DNA of 64,000 bases, taken from NCBI RefSeq assembly GCF_000244915.1, contig NZ_CM001442.1, forward strand, positions 3,410,001 to 3,474,000, in the 5' to 3' direction. The notes under the pieces were generated by a model. That model was given only the letters and a program-made list of their open reading frames with translations. It made no database searches and had not been told where the DNA came from. Positions 35,062-43,346 of this stretch are shown one piece after another (the stretch's first letter is position 1; each line of letters begins with the position of its first letter). A program made the position numbers and the translations under genes. The DNA is from Bradyrhizobium sp. WSM471 (GTDB taxonomy: Bacteria > Pseudomonadota > Alphaproteobacteria > Rhizobiales > Xanthobacteraceae).

Positions 35062-36114
35062 ATGCTCCCCGAATGGGTCACCCAACAATGCCCCGATATC
35101 TCCGCAGTCCATCGCGAGGCGGCGGTCGCGCGGCAGGCGCAACTGACGAAACCCGCCGGCGCGCTTGGCCGGCTCGAGCAGCTCGCGATCGAGCTTGCGG
35201 GCCTGCAAGCAACCGAGCAACCGCGCGCGGCGCGGGTGCCGATCATCATCTTCGCCGGCGATCACGGCATCGTCGCGCAGGGCGTCTCGGCCTATCCGCA
35301 AGAAGTGACCATCGCGATGCTGGCGAATTTCGCCTCCGGCGGTGCCGCGATCTCGGTGCTCGCGCGTGAGCTGGGCTCCAGCCTGGAGGTCGTCGACACC
35401 GGCACGCTGGCGCAGGAGGAGATGGCTGGGATCGTGACCGACAAGCCGCGCAGCGGCACGCGCGATTTCAGCGTCGAAGCTGCGCTCAGCCCCACAGAGC
35501 TGGCATTTGCGTTCGAAGCCGGCCAGCGCGCAGTCGCTCGCGCCGAGGCTAGCAAGCCCGATCTTCTGATCTTCGGCGAGATGGGCATCGGCAACACCAC
35601 GACATCGGCGGCGATTGCGGCGAGCCTGCTCGGCATGGGTGCCGAGGAGATCGCGGGCAGCGGCACCGGCATCGACGCGGCCGGCCGTGTGCACAAGGCG
35701 CGGGTGATCGACGCTGCGATCGCACGCCATGGCATTGCGGGCGCTTCGCCCGAAAAGATCCTGTGCGCCGTCGGCGGCCTCGAGATCGCGGCCATCTGCG
35801 GTGCAGTTATCGCAGCAGCGCAGCGCCACATCCCCGTGTTGATCGACGGCTTCATCGTGTCGGTCGCGGCGCTGGCGGCGGCGCGGCTCAACCCGTCGTG
35901 CCAGCCGTTCCTGCTGGCCTCGCATCAGTCCGCCGAGCAGGGGCATCGGCTGGTGCTTCGCGCGCTCAACGTGCAACCGCTGATCAGCCTCGATCTCAGG
36001 CTCGGCGAAGGATCGGGCGCGGCCATCGCGCTGCCGCTGGTCCGGGCGGCCTGTGCGCTCCACAACGGCATGGCGACCTTTGCGCAGGCCAATGTGCCAG
36101 ATCGTCCGGCCTGA
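35062..36114 (+). CDS. cobT: nicotinate-nucleotide--dimethylbenzimidazole phosphoribosyltransferase (CobT; CobU in P. denitrificans)
   Basis: Transfers phosphoribose from nicotinate mononucleotide to dimethylbenzimidazole, giving alpha-ribazole phosphate. It has 350 residues. LTKPAGALGRLEQLA near 28-42, FAGDHGIVAQGVSAYP, EMGIGNTTTSAA and GSGTGID are family motifs, and the catalytic glutamate is at about 316 in LGEGSGAA. It should use the base made by BluB at the other end of the cluster. Its stop directly abuts the convergent phosphatase gene. Confidence 0.95.
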   Translation: MLPEWVTQQCPDISAVHREAAVARQAQLTKPAGALGRLEQLAIELAGLQATEQPRAARVPIIIFAGDHGIVAQGVSAYPQEVTIAMLANFASGGAAISVLARELGSSLEVVDTGTLAQEEMAGIVTDKPRSGTRDFSVEAALSPTELAFAFEAGQRAVARAEASKPDLLIFGEMGIGNTTTSAAIAASLLGMGAEEIAGSGTGIDAAGRVHKARVIDAAIARHGIAGASPEKILCAVGGLEIAAICGAVIAAAQRHIPVLIDGFIVSVAALAAARLNPSCQPFLLASHQSAEQGHRLVLRALNVQPLISLDLRLGEGSGAAIALPLVRAACALHNGMATFAQANVPDRPA

Positions 36115-36687
36115 TCAAATCATCGGCTGATTGACGCAGACCACGCGCCAGCCGGTCGCGAGCCGGTCGATCCGGGTCAGCGACAGCGGATCGATCACGA
36201 AGCGCAGCGCCGCTTGTGGCGTCAGATCCAGCGCGATGCACAGCGCCGCGCGGATTGTGCCGGAATGCACGACCAGCGTTGCGGCTCCGGCGCCGATCTT
36301 CGGCAGACCCAGCCGGACCCGCGTGACTTGATCCTCAAAGCTTTCGCCGCCCGGCGGCCGTCCGCGCGCCGGATCGCTCCAGAACCGTGCATAGGCCTCG
36401 CCACCGGTCGCGGCGAGTTCGTCATGCCGACGGCCGGTCCAGTCGCCAAAGCTCTGCTCGCTGAATTCGTCCAGCTGCAGAGGGTCGAGCCCAAGCGCGC
36501 GAGCCGTCTCGACCGTGCGCCGCGACGGGCTCGCATAGCTCGCGGCGTCCCGCGGCAGGCGCTGCCGCAGCGCCTCCAGCTGCGCGCGAGCGCCGAGATC
36601 GGCCGGCGCGTCGGCTGCATGGATCGTCCCCGTGACGCCATCGACGGGCGCGTGCCGTATCAGCCAGAGGAAGGTCTCGCCTTCCAT
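36115..36687 (-). CDS. cobC: histidine phosphatase family protein (alpha-ribazole phosphatase candidate)
   Basis: Phosphoglycerate-mutase-fold phosphatase of about 190 residues from the ATG at 36687, which has GGAG just upstream. The phospho-acceptor His12 stands in LIRHAPVDG and the second catalytic His at about 141 in VVHSGTIRA; the Glu/Asp region QSFGDWTGRRHDEL follows the CobC/SixA pattern. Lying tail to tail with cobT, it most likely removes the phosphate from alpha-ribazole phosphate or from cobalamin phosphate. The specific substrate rests on context. Confidence 0.85.
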   Translation of the reverse strand: MEGETFLWLIRHAPVDGVTGTIHAADAPADLGARAQLEALRQRLPRDAASYASPSRRTVETARALGLDPLQLDEFSEQSFGDWTGRRHDELAATGGEAYARFWSDPARGRPPGGESFEDQVTRVRLGLPKIGAGAATLVVHSGTIRAALCIALDLTPQAALRFVIDPLSLTRIDRLATGWRVVCVNQPMI

Positions 36688-36739
36688 GCTTATCTCCAAG
36701 GAAACTGGTCGTTGTGGCAATAACGCCGCAACTGGCACA

Positions 36740-36768
36740 TTGACTCTGTCTTGATCGTAATCCTAGAT
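36740..36768 (+). promoter_or_regulatory. promoter of the TonB-receptor unit
   Basis: TTGACT at 36740-36745 and CTAGAT at 36763-36768 stand exactly 17 bases apart. Initiation about 7 bases downstream would fall at 36775, the very first base of riboswitch P1, which supports both calls. Confidence 0.62.
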
Positions 36769-36774
36769 GCTCGC

Positions 36775-36947
36775 GACGGTTTCCCCGAGAGGGGATGAAA
36801 AGGGAATGCGGTGCGGGGACGTTGTCCCCAATGCCGTGGCTGCCCCCGCAACTGTAAGCGGCGAATCTTGCGTCACATGCCACTGGGTGTCTCGGTCCCG
36901 GGAAGGCGACGTAAGGTACTGACCCGCGAGCCAGGAGACCTGCCGTC
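36775..36947 (+). promoter_or_regulatory. cobalamin riboswitch upstream of the TonB-dependent receptor
   Basis: Conserved parts in order: AAAAGGGAATGCGGTG at 36798-36813, the core GCTGCCCCCGCAACTGTAAGC at about 36839-36859, GCCACTGGGTG with GGGAAGGCG at about 36889-36908, and the B12 box GCGAGCCAGGAGACCTGCC at 36926-36944. P1 is GACGGT (36775-36780) with GCCGTC (36942-36947). A hairpin TGACGT/ACGTCA (37043-37048 with 37056-37061) lies just before the ribosome site and start codon of the receptor. Binding of cobalamin should repress the receptor. Confidence 0.95.
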
Positions 36948-37078
36948 AGCCGTGGTCACACGCGAAGATGTCGGTCGGGGAGTACAGACATTCGGCTTCA
37001 TCGGAAGGCTTATGAGCCGGAAGATGGGACCTTGGTTCGCTGTGACGTGCCACTGACGTCATACCGAGGTCCAAGACC

Positions 37079-39436
37079 GTGTCTCCCGTTCGCATTGTAC
37101 GACCGCGCGCGCTCCTGCTCGCATCCGCGGCGCTGACATCCTCTGTCATTCTTGATCTACCCGCCGCACTGGCGCAGCAGGCCCGCGAACCTCTGCCGCC
37201 GGTCGAGGTCACGCCCGCCCAATCCCGCAAGCCGGCCAGGCCCGCCGTACGGGAGGCGCAGGGCCCACGGCGCGCAGCTGCGCGCCGGCCAGCGGCCGGG
37301 TCTGTAGCGCCCAAGCCAGTCGTGCCAATCGCGGCAGCATCGACGCCGCTCAATACCAATGCCGTGGCCGAGAGCGCCTCGCGCCTCGGCCTGACCGTGC
37401 GCGAAACGCCCGCGACCGTGGAAGTGATCTCGGCCGCAACCATGCGCGAGCAGGGCTATCGCACCGTGTCCGACGTCGCCCAGGGAGCAGTCGGCGTCAC
37501 AGCCGGCGACAATCCGGCTGAACCCTCGGCTTTCTCGATGCGCGGCTTCACCAACAGCCAGATCAACACACTCTACAACGGCATCAAGATCGGTCCGCAG
37601 AACATGACCTCGCGGATCACCGACACGGCCAATCTGGAGGCTGTCGAATTCCTGAAGGGGCCGGCATCGCTGATGTCGGGCGAGGGCGCCGCCGGCGGCG
37701 CGATCAACTTCGTCACCAAGCAGCCGCACACCGGTCCGATCCGCAATGAGGCGGATTTCTCCTGGGACTCGCTCAATTCGTTCCGGGCGCATTACGGCTC
37801 GGGCGGCAGCACCAATGTGCAGGGGCTGGACTATCGCTTCGACGTCAGCCGTTCCTCGCTCAACGGCTTTGCCGACGACACCAACACCAAGACGCTCGAC
37901 GTGTCGGGCCAGCTCAATTACCGCATCTCCGACAGTCTCAAGGTCTGGGGCGCGATCGAGTACCGCGAGGACCGCTCGAAGGCCTATTGGGGCGCGCCGC
38001 TGGTGCCGATTGCCTTCAGTGGCTCGCATGCGACGACGGGGATCGTGTCCGGCAATTACATCTCGAACTACAACAAAACCAATCTCGGTGCGGTCACGAT
38101 CGATGACCGCACCTTCAACACCAACTACAACGTTCTCGACAATCGCAACGTCGCACAGGAGGTCTGGCTGCGCGGCGGTTTCGAGCTGAAGCTGGCGCCC
38201 GACCTGACGCTGAAAAGCCAGGCCTATGGTTACGGCGCAGAGCGCACGTGGTTCAACAACGAGATCGAGGCGTTCAATTCCGGTACGAACCTGGTGGACC
38301 GCGAGCGCTTCTATGTCGCGCACAGCCAACGCCTGGTCGGCAACATCACCGACCTGATCTGGGATGCGAATATCGCCGGCTTTGACAACCGCTTGGTCAC
38401 GACGCTATCCTCGAGCTATCTTGATTTCGTGAGGCCGGGCGCCGCAAATTTCCCCGGCGATTCCGTTCCACTGGTCGATCCGCCCCGCGGCTACTACGGC
38501 CTGCTCACTATTCAGCAGCAGACCGCGCGCATCGACAATGAGGCGCTGTCATTCGAGGACCGGCTGAAGCTCACGCGCAGCTTTTCGCTAGTCGGCGGCC
38601 TGCGCGTCGAGCATATCGGGCTCGACCGCAATTCGACCGACAAGTTCGCTCTGGAGAAGGCGAACTTCCCGTTCTCGCAATCGTGGGCCCCGACCACCGG
38701 CCGTATCGGCTATACGTGGGAAGCCGTTCCGGGCCTGACCTTCTTCAGCCAATATGCGACCGGCGCCGACATCGCAGCCAACAACATCTTCCTGCTCAAT
38801 CCGACCGATCCGCTCAACCTGACCACCGCGCGCACCTATGAGACCGGCGTCAAGCATCTGTTCTGGGACAACAGGGCCGAGTGGTCGTTCTCGGCCTATG
38901 ACATCCTGCGCAAGAACGTCTATGCCGCGGCCGGCGGCATGCAGCTCAACCTCGCCGGACGGCAGGAATCGAAGGGCATCGAGCTTGCCGCGTCCGTGCG
39001 TCCGATCGAGCCTCTGCGTCTCTGGGGCAACATCGCCTATGTCGATGCGCGCTACGCCGACTACGATTTTGTCGGCGGCTCGTTCTCCGGCAACACGCCG
39101 CCGAACGTCCCGCGCGTCGTCGCCAATGCCGGCGCGTCGTACCGTTTCTTCACGCCCTGGGCGGTCGAGCTCGGCATCACCGGCCGCCATGTCGGCGACC
39201 GTTACAACACCGATGCCAACACCGTGACGCTGAAGGCCTACACCGTGGCCGATGTCTACGCCTTCGTCGACATCCCCAAGACCGTGTTCAACGCGGTCGA
39301 CCAGGCCCGCCTGACCTTCCGGGTACGCAACATCGCCGACAAGCGTTACGCGATCTGGGGCGATCCGTTCTATCCCGACCAGATCCTGCTGGGCGCGCCT
39401 AGGACCTATGAAATTTCGGCCGCGTTCAAGTGGTAG
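37079..39436 (+). CDS. TonB-dependent outer membrane receptor, B12-riboswitch controlled
   Basis: Outer-membrane receptor of 785 residues from a GTG with GAGG upstream. The signal peptide runs to about 33 (ALAQQA). A Pro/Ala/Arg-rich stretch of about 60 residues precedes the plug domain, which carries RETPATVEVISAATM, SMRGFTNSQINTLYNG and LKGPASLMSGEGAAGG; the rest is a beta-barrel ending in Phe-Lys-Trp. By sequence it belongs to the siderophore-receptor branch rather than to classical BtuB. Control by a cobalamin riboswitch, however, points to a corrinoid or cobalt chelate as substrate. The PepSY protein follows 11 bases later. Confidence 0.92.
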   Translation: MSPVRIVRPRALLLASAALTSSVILDLPAALAQQAREPLPPVEVTPAQSRKPARPAVREAQGPRRAAARRPAAGSVAPKPVVPIAAASTPLNTNAVAESASRLGLTVRETPATVEVISAATMREQGYRTVSDVAQGAVGVTAGDNPAEPSAFSMRGFTNSQINTLYNGIKIGPQNMTSRITDTANLEAVEFLKGPASLMSGEGAAGGAINFVTKQPHTGPIRNEADFSWDSLNSFRAHYGSGGSTNVQGLDYRFDVSRSSLNGFADDTNTKTLDVSGQLNYRISDSLKVWGAIEYREDRSKAYWGAPLVPIAFSGSHATTGIVSGNYISNYNKTNLGAVTIDDRTFNTNYNVLDNRNVAQEVWLRGGFELKLAPDLTLKSQAYGYGAERTWFNNEIEAFNSGTNLVDRERFYVAHSQRLVGNITDLIWDANIAGFDNRLVTTLSSSYLDFVRPGAANFPGDSVPLVDPPRGYYGLLTIQQQTARIDNEALSFEDRLKLTRSFSLVGGLRVEHIGLDRNSTDKFALEKANFPFSQSWAPTTGRIGYTWEAVPGLTFFSQYATGADIAANNIFLLNPTDPLNLTTARTYETGVKHLFWDNRAEWSFSAYDILRKNVYAAAGGMQLNLAGRQESKGIELAASVRPIEPLRLWGNIAYVDARYADYDFVGGSFSGNTPPNVPRVVANAGASYRFFTPWAVELGITGRHVGDRYNTDANTVTLKAYTVADVYAFVDIPKTVFNAVDQARLTFRVRNIADKRYAIWGDPFYPDQILLGAPRTYEISAAFKW

Positions 39437-39447
39437 GACGCTGATCG

Positions 39448-40875
39448 ATGATGCGCGCGATCGTCCTGCTGCATCGATGGCTCGGGATCGCGTTCTGCCT
39501 GCTGTTCGCGATGTGGTTCGCGACGGGGATCGTGATGCACTTCGTTCCGTTTCCCTCCCTGACGGAATCTGAACGCTTTGCCGGGCTCGTGCCGCTGGCT
39601 AGCGCTGAGACCAGGATTGCGGTCGCCGATGCCATTGCCGCGAGCGGCATCGCGGATGCGACGCGCGTTCGCCTGATCCAGCGCAGCGACGGACCGGTCT
39701 ATGTCGTCGCGGGGCCGTCGCGCGCGGGCGCAGTCCGCGCCTCCGACGGTGTCGACGCCTCGGTCTCGTCTTCCGAGGTCGCGCTGGCCATCGCGCGAGA
39801 CCACGCACGCAGCCGTGGGCTGGATGCCGCGCGGGCCGCGATCGTTGCGCGCGCGGACTATGACCAATGGAGCGTGCCGAACGGCTTTGACCGTCATCGG
39901 CCCCTGTTTCGGGTTGCCCTGGGCGACGCCGCCGCAACGGAGGTCTATGTCTCCTCGCTCACCGGCGAGATCGTTCTGGATACGACGCGCAACGAGCGGA
40001 CCTGGAATCTCGTCGGCAGCGTGCTGCACTGGATCTATCCGACAGTCCTGCGAAGTAATTGGTCGCTGTGGGATCGCGTGGTCTGGACCTTGTCGCTGCT
40101 GGCACTGATCGCAGCATTGCTGGGCGCTGTGCTCGGGCTTGCGCGGATCAAACCTCGAGGCGGTCTGATCGGCTCGCCCTATCGTGGCTGGCATGCGCTG
40201 CATCATCTCATCGGCCTCGCGGCGATGGTGTTTGTGCTGACCTGGATTTTCAGTGGCTGGCTCTCGATGGATCACGGGCGGCTGTTCTCGCGTGGGCAAT
40301 TGACCTCGGCTGAATCCAGCGTGATGAACGCTTCACCGAATTGGACGGCTGCCCCATCGCTCGATCGGCAGCCTGTGTCGCCGTTGGCCCGTGAGATCGA
40401 ATGGTTTGCCTTCAACGGCAATCTCTATCGGCGGGATCGCACCGCTCTTGCCGCTCAGACCTTGATTAGGGCAGGGGATGCGCCCCGCGATGGGGCGACG
40501 GGATCTCTGGATGTGCAGGAGGTCGAGAGGCTGACCGCGCGTCTCGCGGCCGGCTGCGGCGTACCGTCCGTACTTGCCGACAACGACAACTATCCCGCGC
40601 AGTCCACCGTTCCGGGTGCCCCGGTCTACCGCTCGTACTGCGGCGACCTCTGGTTCGACATCGACGGCGCCGACGGCCATTTGCTGCAAAGGCTGGATTC
40701 GTCGCGGCGGGCTTATCGCTGGTTCTACGGCGCGCTGCACACGCTGGATTTTCCCGTCCTCGTCGCGCGCCCGTTGCTGCGCGACGGTTTGGTCGTCGGG
40801 CTCTGCGCCCTCGGCTTTCTGTTCTCCATCACGGGCATTGCCATCGGCTGGCGCCGCCTCGTCGCGATGCGTTGA
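39448..40875 (+). CDS. PepSY-associated transmembrane protein
   Basis: Inner-membrane protein of 475 residues with PepSY_TM organisation: an N-terminal helix with LLHRWLGIAFCLLFAMWFATGI, a large outer loop with PepSY-like modules, further helices near 195-220 and 245-270, and a last one near 445-465. Conserved histidines in the helices (LHRWLG, HALHHLIG, VLHWIY) resemble haem-binding or reductase membrane proteins encoded next to iron receptors. Here it follows a B12-regulated receptor, so it could reduce the imported cobalt complex or release it. That is inference; the family's activity is poorly known. Confidence 0.87.
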   Translation: MMRAIVLLHRWLGIAFCLLFAMWFATGIVMHFVPFPSLTESERFAGLVPLASAETRIAVADAIAASGIADATRVRLIQRSDGPVYVVAGPSRAGAVRASDGVDASVSSSEVALAIARDHARSRGLDAARAAIVARADYDQWSVPNGFDRHRPLFRVALGDAAATEVYVSSLTGEIVLDTTRNERTWNLVGSVLHWIYPTVLRSNWSLWDRVVWTLSLLALIAALLGAVLGLARIKPRGGLIGSPYRGWHALHHLIGLAAMVFVLTWIFSGWLSMDHGRLFSRGQLTSAESSVMNASPNWTAAPSLDRQPVSPLAREIEWFAFNGNLYRRDRTALAAQTLIRAGDAPRDGATGSLDVQEVERLTARLAAGCGVPSVLADNDNYPAQSTVPGAPVYRSYCGDLWFDIDGADGHLLQRLDSSRRAYRWFYGALHTLDFPVLVARPLLRDGLVVGLCALGFLFSITGIAIGWRRLVAMR

Positions 40876-41336
40876 GCGGGGCAAAACCACCGCTTACTGA
40901 TCGTACAATAAAGAGAGGCTGAGCCGACTGGCATGCATAGCTCATAAGCAATCGCATGGCCCGGAGCGCCGGTCGATCGCCTGCAAATTAGACAGTATTT
41001 GCGCCGCGCGTGGATTGCAGTGCAACGGATGGGGCTTTTCGCCCTGGAAAACTCGTGTGCGCTGCACTTATCCTGGGTGGAACGATCCACACTGACGTGC
41101 TCTCCATGCGGGCAGCGCTGCACTAAAAAGTGCCTCGGCGCGTCGCGCCGGTTGCGGGCCGGTCCTGTGCGTTGCGACAACTCCGGCCCTATCCCGAGGC
41201 CATCGCTCTGTCGCACGCTCGCAAGCGGTGGCATGACAGGGGGATGATGATGAGCGCTCTCGGTTTGCGATTGAACTTGGCTATGGACGGGAAGCACCCG
41301 GCGTCCGGTTCGAACGTCGTCCGTAGCTGACGCCAC
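40876..41336. other. 461-base non-coding interval before the hydantoinase operon
   Basis: I see no supported gene here. It contains the perfect inverted repeat GCACT-AAAA-AGTGC at 41120-41133, and several partly complementary GC-rich segments. I searched by eye for -24/-12 and -35/-10 promoters and found none convincing. The stretch is long for this otherwise tightly packed region and probably holds the regulatory site of hyuAB. Confidence 0.45.
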
Positions 41337-43346
41337 ATGAGCACCGACGAAAATCACTGGGAAGTCGGCACCGATATCGGCGGCACCTTCACCGACATCA
41401 TCGCGATCCGACACTCCCCCGCGGAGGCGCGGATCGCGAAAGTGCCGTCGCGACCTCAAGCTCCGGTTCAGGCAATGCTGGAGGCGATCGAGGCGGTGGG
41501 CCTGCGCAAGAGCGAGGTCAAGCGCTTCGTCCACGGCACCACGCGCGTGACCAACGCCATCGTCGAAGGCCGGCTGCCGAAAGTGGCGCTGGTCGCGACC
41601 GAAGGATTTGCCGACGTGCTGGAGATCGCGCGCTATCGCCGCCGCGATCTCTATCGTCTCAACGTCCCGCCGAAATCGCCGCCGCTGGTGCCGCCCGAAC
41701 GATGTTTTGGCCTCGCCGAGCGCCTCGACCACGAGGGCCGGGTGCTGAAGACGCTGGATGACGCGGAGATCGAGCGTCTGGTGGCCTGGCTGAAAATGAC
41801 GGGCGTACAGAGCGTCGCGGTCGCGCTGCTGCACGCCTACGCCAATCCCGTCCACGAGAAAATGCTCGGCGAGCGGCTCAAGGGCGTCGTTGCCCACGTC
41901 TCGCTGTCGCACGAGGTCAATCCCGAGGCGCGCGAATACGAGCGGACTTCGGCGACCGTGTTCAACGCGGCCGCCATGCCGATCGCGGTGGAGTATCTCA
42001 GCGAACTGGAGCAGCGCCTCCCGATTGGGCCCGGCCTGCAGGTGTTTCATTCGGCCGGCGCCATGGTCCCGATCTCGGCCGTGAAGCGGCGGCCGCTGGT
42101 GATGGCGATGTCGGGCCCCGCGGCCGGCGTCTCCGCATCCGTCAGCATCGCGCGCCAGCTCGGCAGGTCGCGGATGCTGACGTTCGACATGGGCGGCACC
42201 ACGACCGACGTCTGCCTGATCGTTGACGGCCAGGCCGAGATGACAGACGGCCGGATGCTCGGCGACAAGCCGCTGCGCCAGCCGATGCTTGCGGTTCATT
42301 CGATCGGGGCGGGCGGCGGATCGATTGTTCGCAACGGCCCCGGTGGCCTGACCGTCGGACCGGAAAGTGCCGGCTCCGAGCCGGGACCGGCCTGCTACGG
42401 CCGCGGCGGTACCGAGCCGACCATCACCGACGCCAACGCCGTGCTCGGCTATCTCAATCCCGAAACCAAACTTGGCGACCGGATCGGAATCGACATTCAG
42501 GCAGCGACTGATGTCATCGCGCCGATCGCGCGCACTCTGGGGCTGAGCATGACCGAAACCGCGCTCGGCATCATCAAGGTCGCGAATGCGACAATGGCCC
42601 GCGCGCTCCGCCGCGTCACGGTCGAGCGCGGTATCGACGGGCGCGACTGCACGCTTCTCGCCTTCGGCGGTGGTGGCCCGATGCACGCCGCGGGCCTTGC
42701 CGATCTCTACGGGATTGCCGAGGTCGTCGTTCCCAGCGCATCGAGTGCGTTTTCGGCGCTGGGTTGTCTCACCGCCGATTTCAGCTTCCTCCAGCAGCAA
42801 ACCCTGCGCGCGGCGCTCGACGGCATCGACCTCGCCCGTATGTCCGAGCGGATCCGGGTGCTGATCGACGATGCCTCGGCGCCGCTGATTGCCAACGGCG
42901 TTGCCGCGACCGAGATTCAGATCGAGCTGGTGGCCTTGATGCGCTACGCGGCGCAGAACGACGCAATTCCGGTGCCGTTCGCGCGACCGCTCGACGTCAT
43001 CACGCTGAAGAGGGATTTTCTGGCCCGGCACCACGAGCTGTTCGGCTATGCGACGGGCGAGAGCTGCGTCATCGAATCCGTGCGGGTGCAGGCACGCCGT
43101 CCGTCGGCGACCGTCGTGAGCCGGCCGACCGTCGCGGTCAGGACGGTATCAACCGGCGAGCGCATCTGCTCGTTCGACGGCTTTCACGACATCGCGACAA
43201 GCATCATCGACCGCGCGTCGCTGACCGAAATCGTCAACGGCCCGGCCATCATTGAAGACGCATGGTCGACCGTGGTGGTCCCGCCCGGCTGGCAGGCAAG
43301 GCCGGATGTTTCAGGCAATTTGTTCCTGACGCGGGGGGCGGCATGA
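41337..43346 (+). CDS. hyuA: hydantoinase/oxoprolinase family protein, subunit A (HyuA)
   Basis: Protein of 669 residues with the N-terminal hydantoinase/oxoprolinase domain (VGTDIGGTFTDIIAI at about 10-24), an ATPase-like core (MLTFDMGGTTTDVCLI) and AMSGPAAGVSAS. Such A subunits pair with B subunits in ATP-dependent N-methylhydantoinase, 5-oxoprolinase, caprolactamase or acetone/acetophenone carboxylase. The following gene is the B subunit, overlapping by ATGA. Because a carbamoylase, racemase and hydantoinase lie nearby, an ATP-driven opening of a cyclic amide or imide is the likeliest role; the exact substrate is open. Confidence 0.92.
   Translation: MSTDENHWEVGTDIGGTFTDIIAIRHSPAEARIAKVPSRPQAPVQAMLEAIEAVGLRKSEVKRFVHGTTRVTNAIVEGRLPKVALVATEGFADVLEIARYRRRDLYRLNVPPKSPPLVPPERCFGLAERLDHEGRVLKTLDDAEIERLVAWLKMTGVQSVAVALLHAYANPVHEKMLGERLKGVVAHVSLSHEVNPEAREYERTSATVFNAAAMPIAVEYLSELEQRLPIGPGLQVFHSAGAMVPISAVKRRPLVMAMSGPAAGVSASVSIARQLGRSRMLTFDMGGTTTDVCLIVDGQAEMTDGRMLGDKPLRQPMLAVHSIGAGGGSIVRNGPGGLTVGPESAGSEPGPACYGRGGTEPTITDANAVLGYLNPETKLGDRIGIDIQAATDVIAPIARTLGLSMTETALGIIKVANATMARALRRVTVERGIDGRDCTLLAFGGGGPMHAAGLADLYGIAEVVVPSASSAFSALGCLTADFSFLQQQTLRAALDGIDLARMSERIRVLIDDASAPLIANGVAATEIQIELVALMRYAAQNDAIPVPFARPLDVITLKRDFLARHHELFGYATGESCVIESVRVQARRPSATVVSRPTVAVRTVSTGERICSFDGFHDIATSIIDRASLTEIVNGPAIIEDAWSTVVVPPGWQARPDVSGNLFLTRGAA

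Noticed and set aside
34684..36063. Minus-strand open frame of 459 codons opposite cobF and cobT
   Set aside because: Both plus-strand genes have full catalytic motifs; the antisense translation has none.
40725..43034. Minus-strand open frame of 769 codons
   Set aside because: It is the antisense shadow of hyuA and the PepSY gene; low-complexity His/Asp/Arg/Gly-rich translation without any domain, as expected opposite GC-rich genes.
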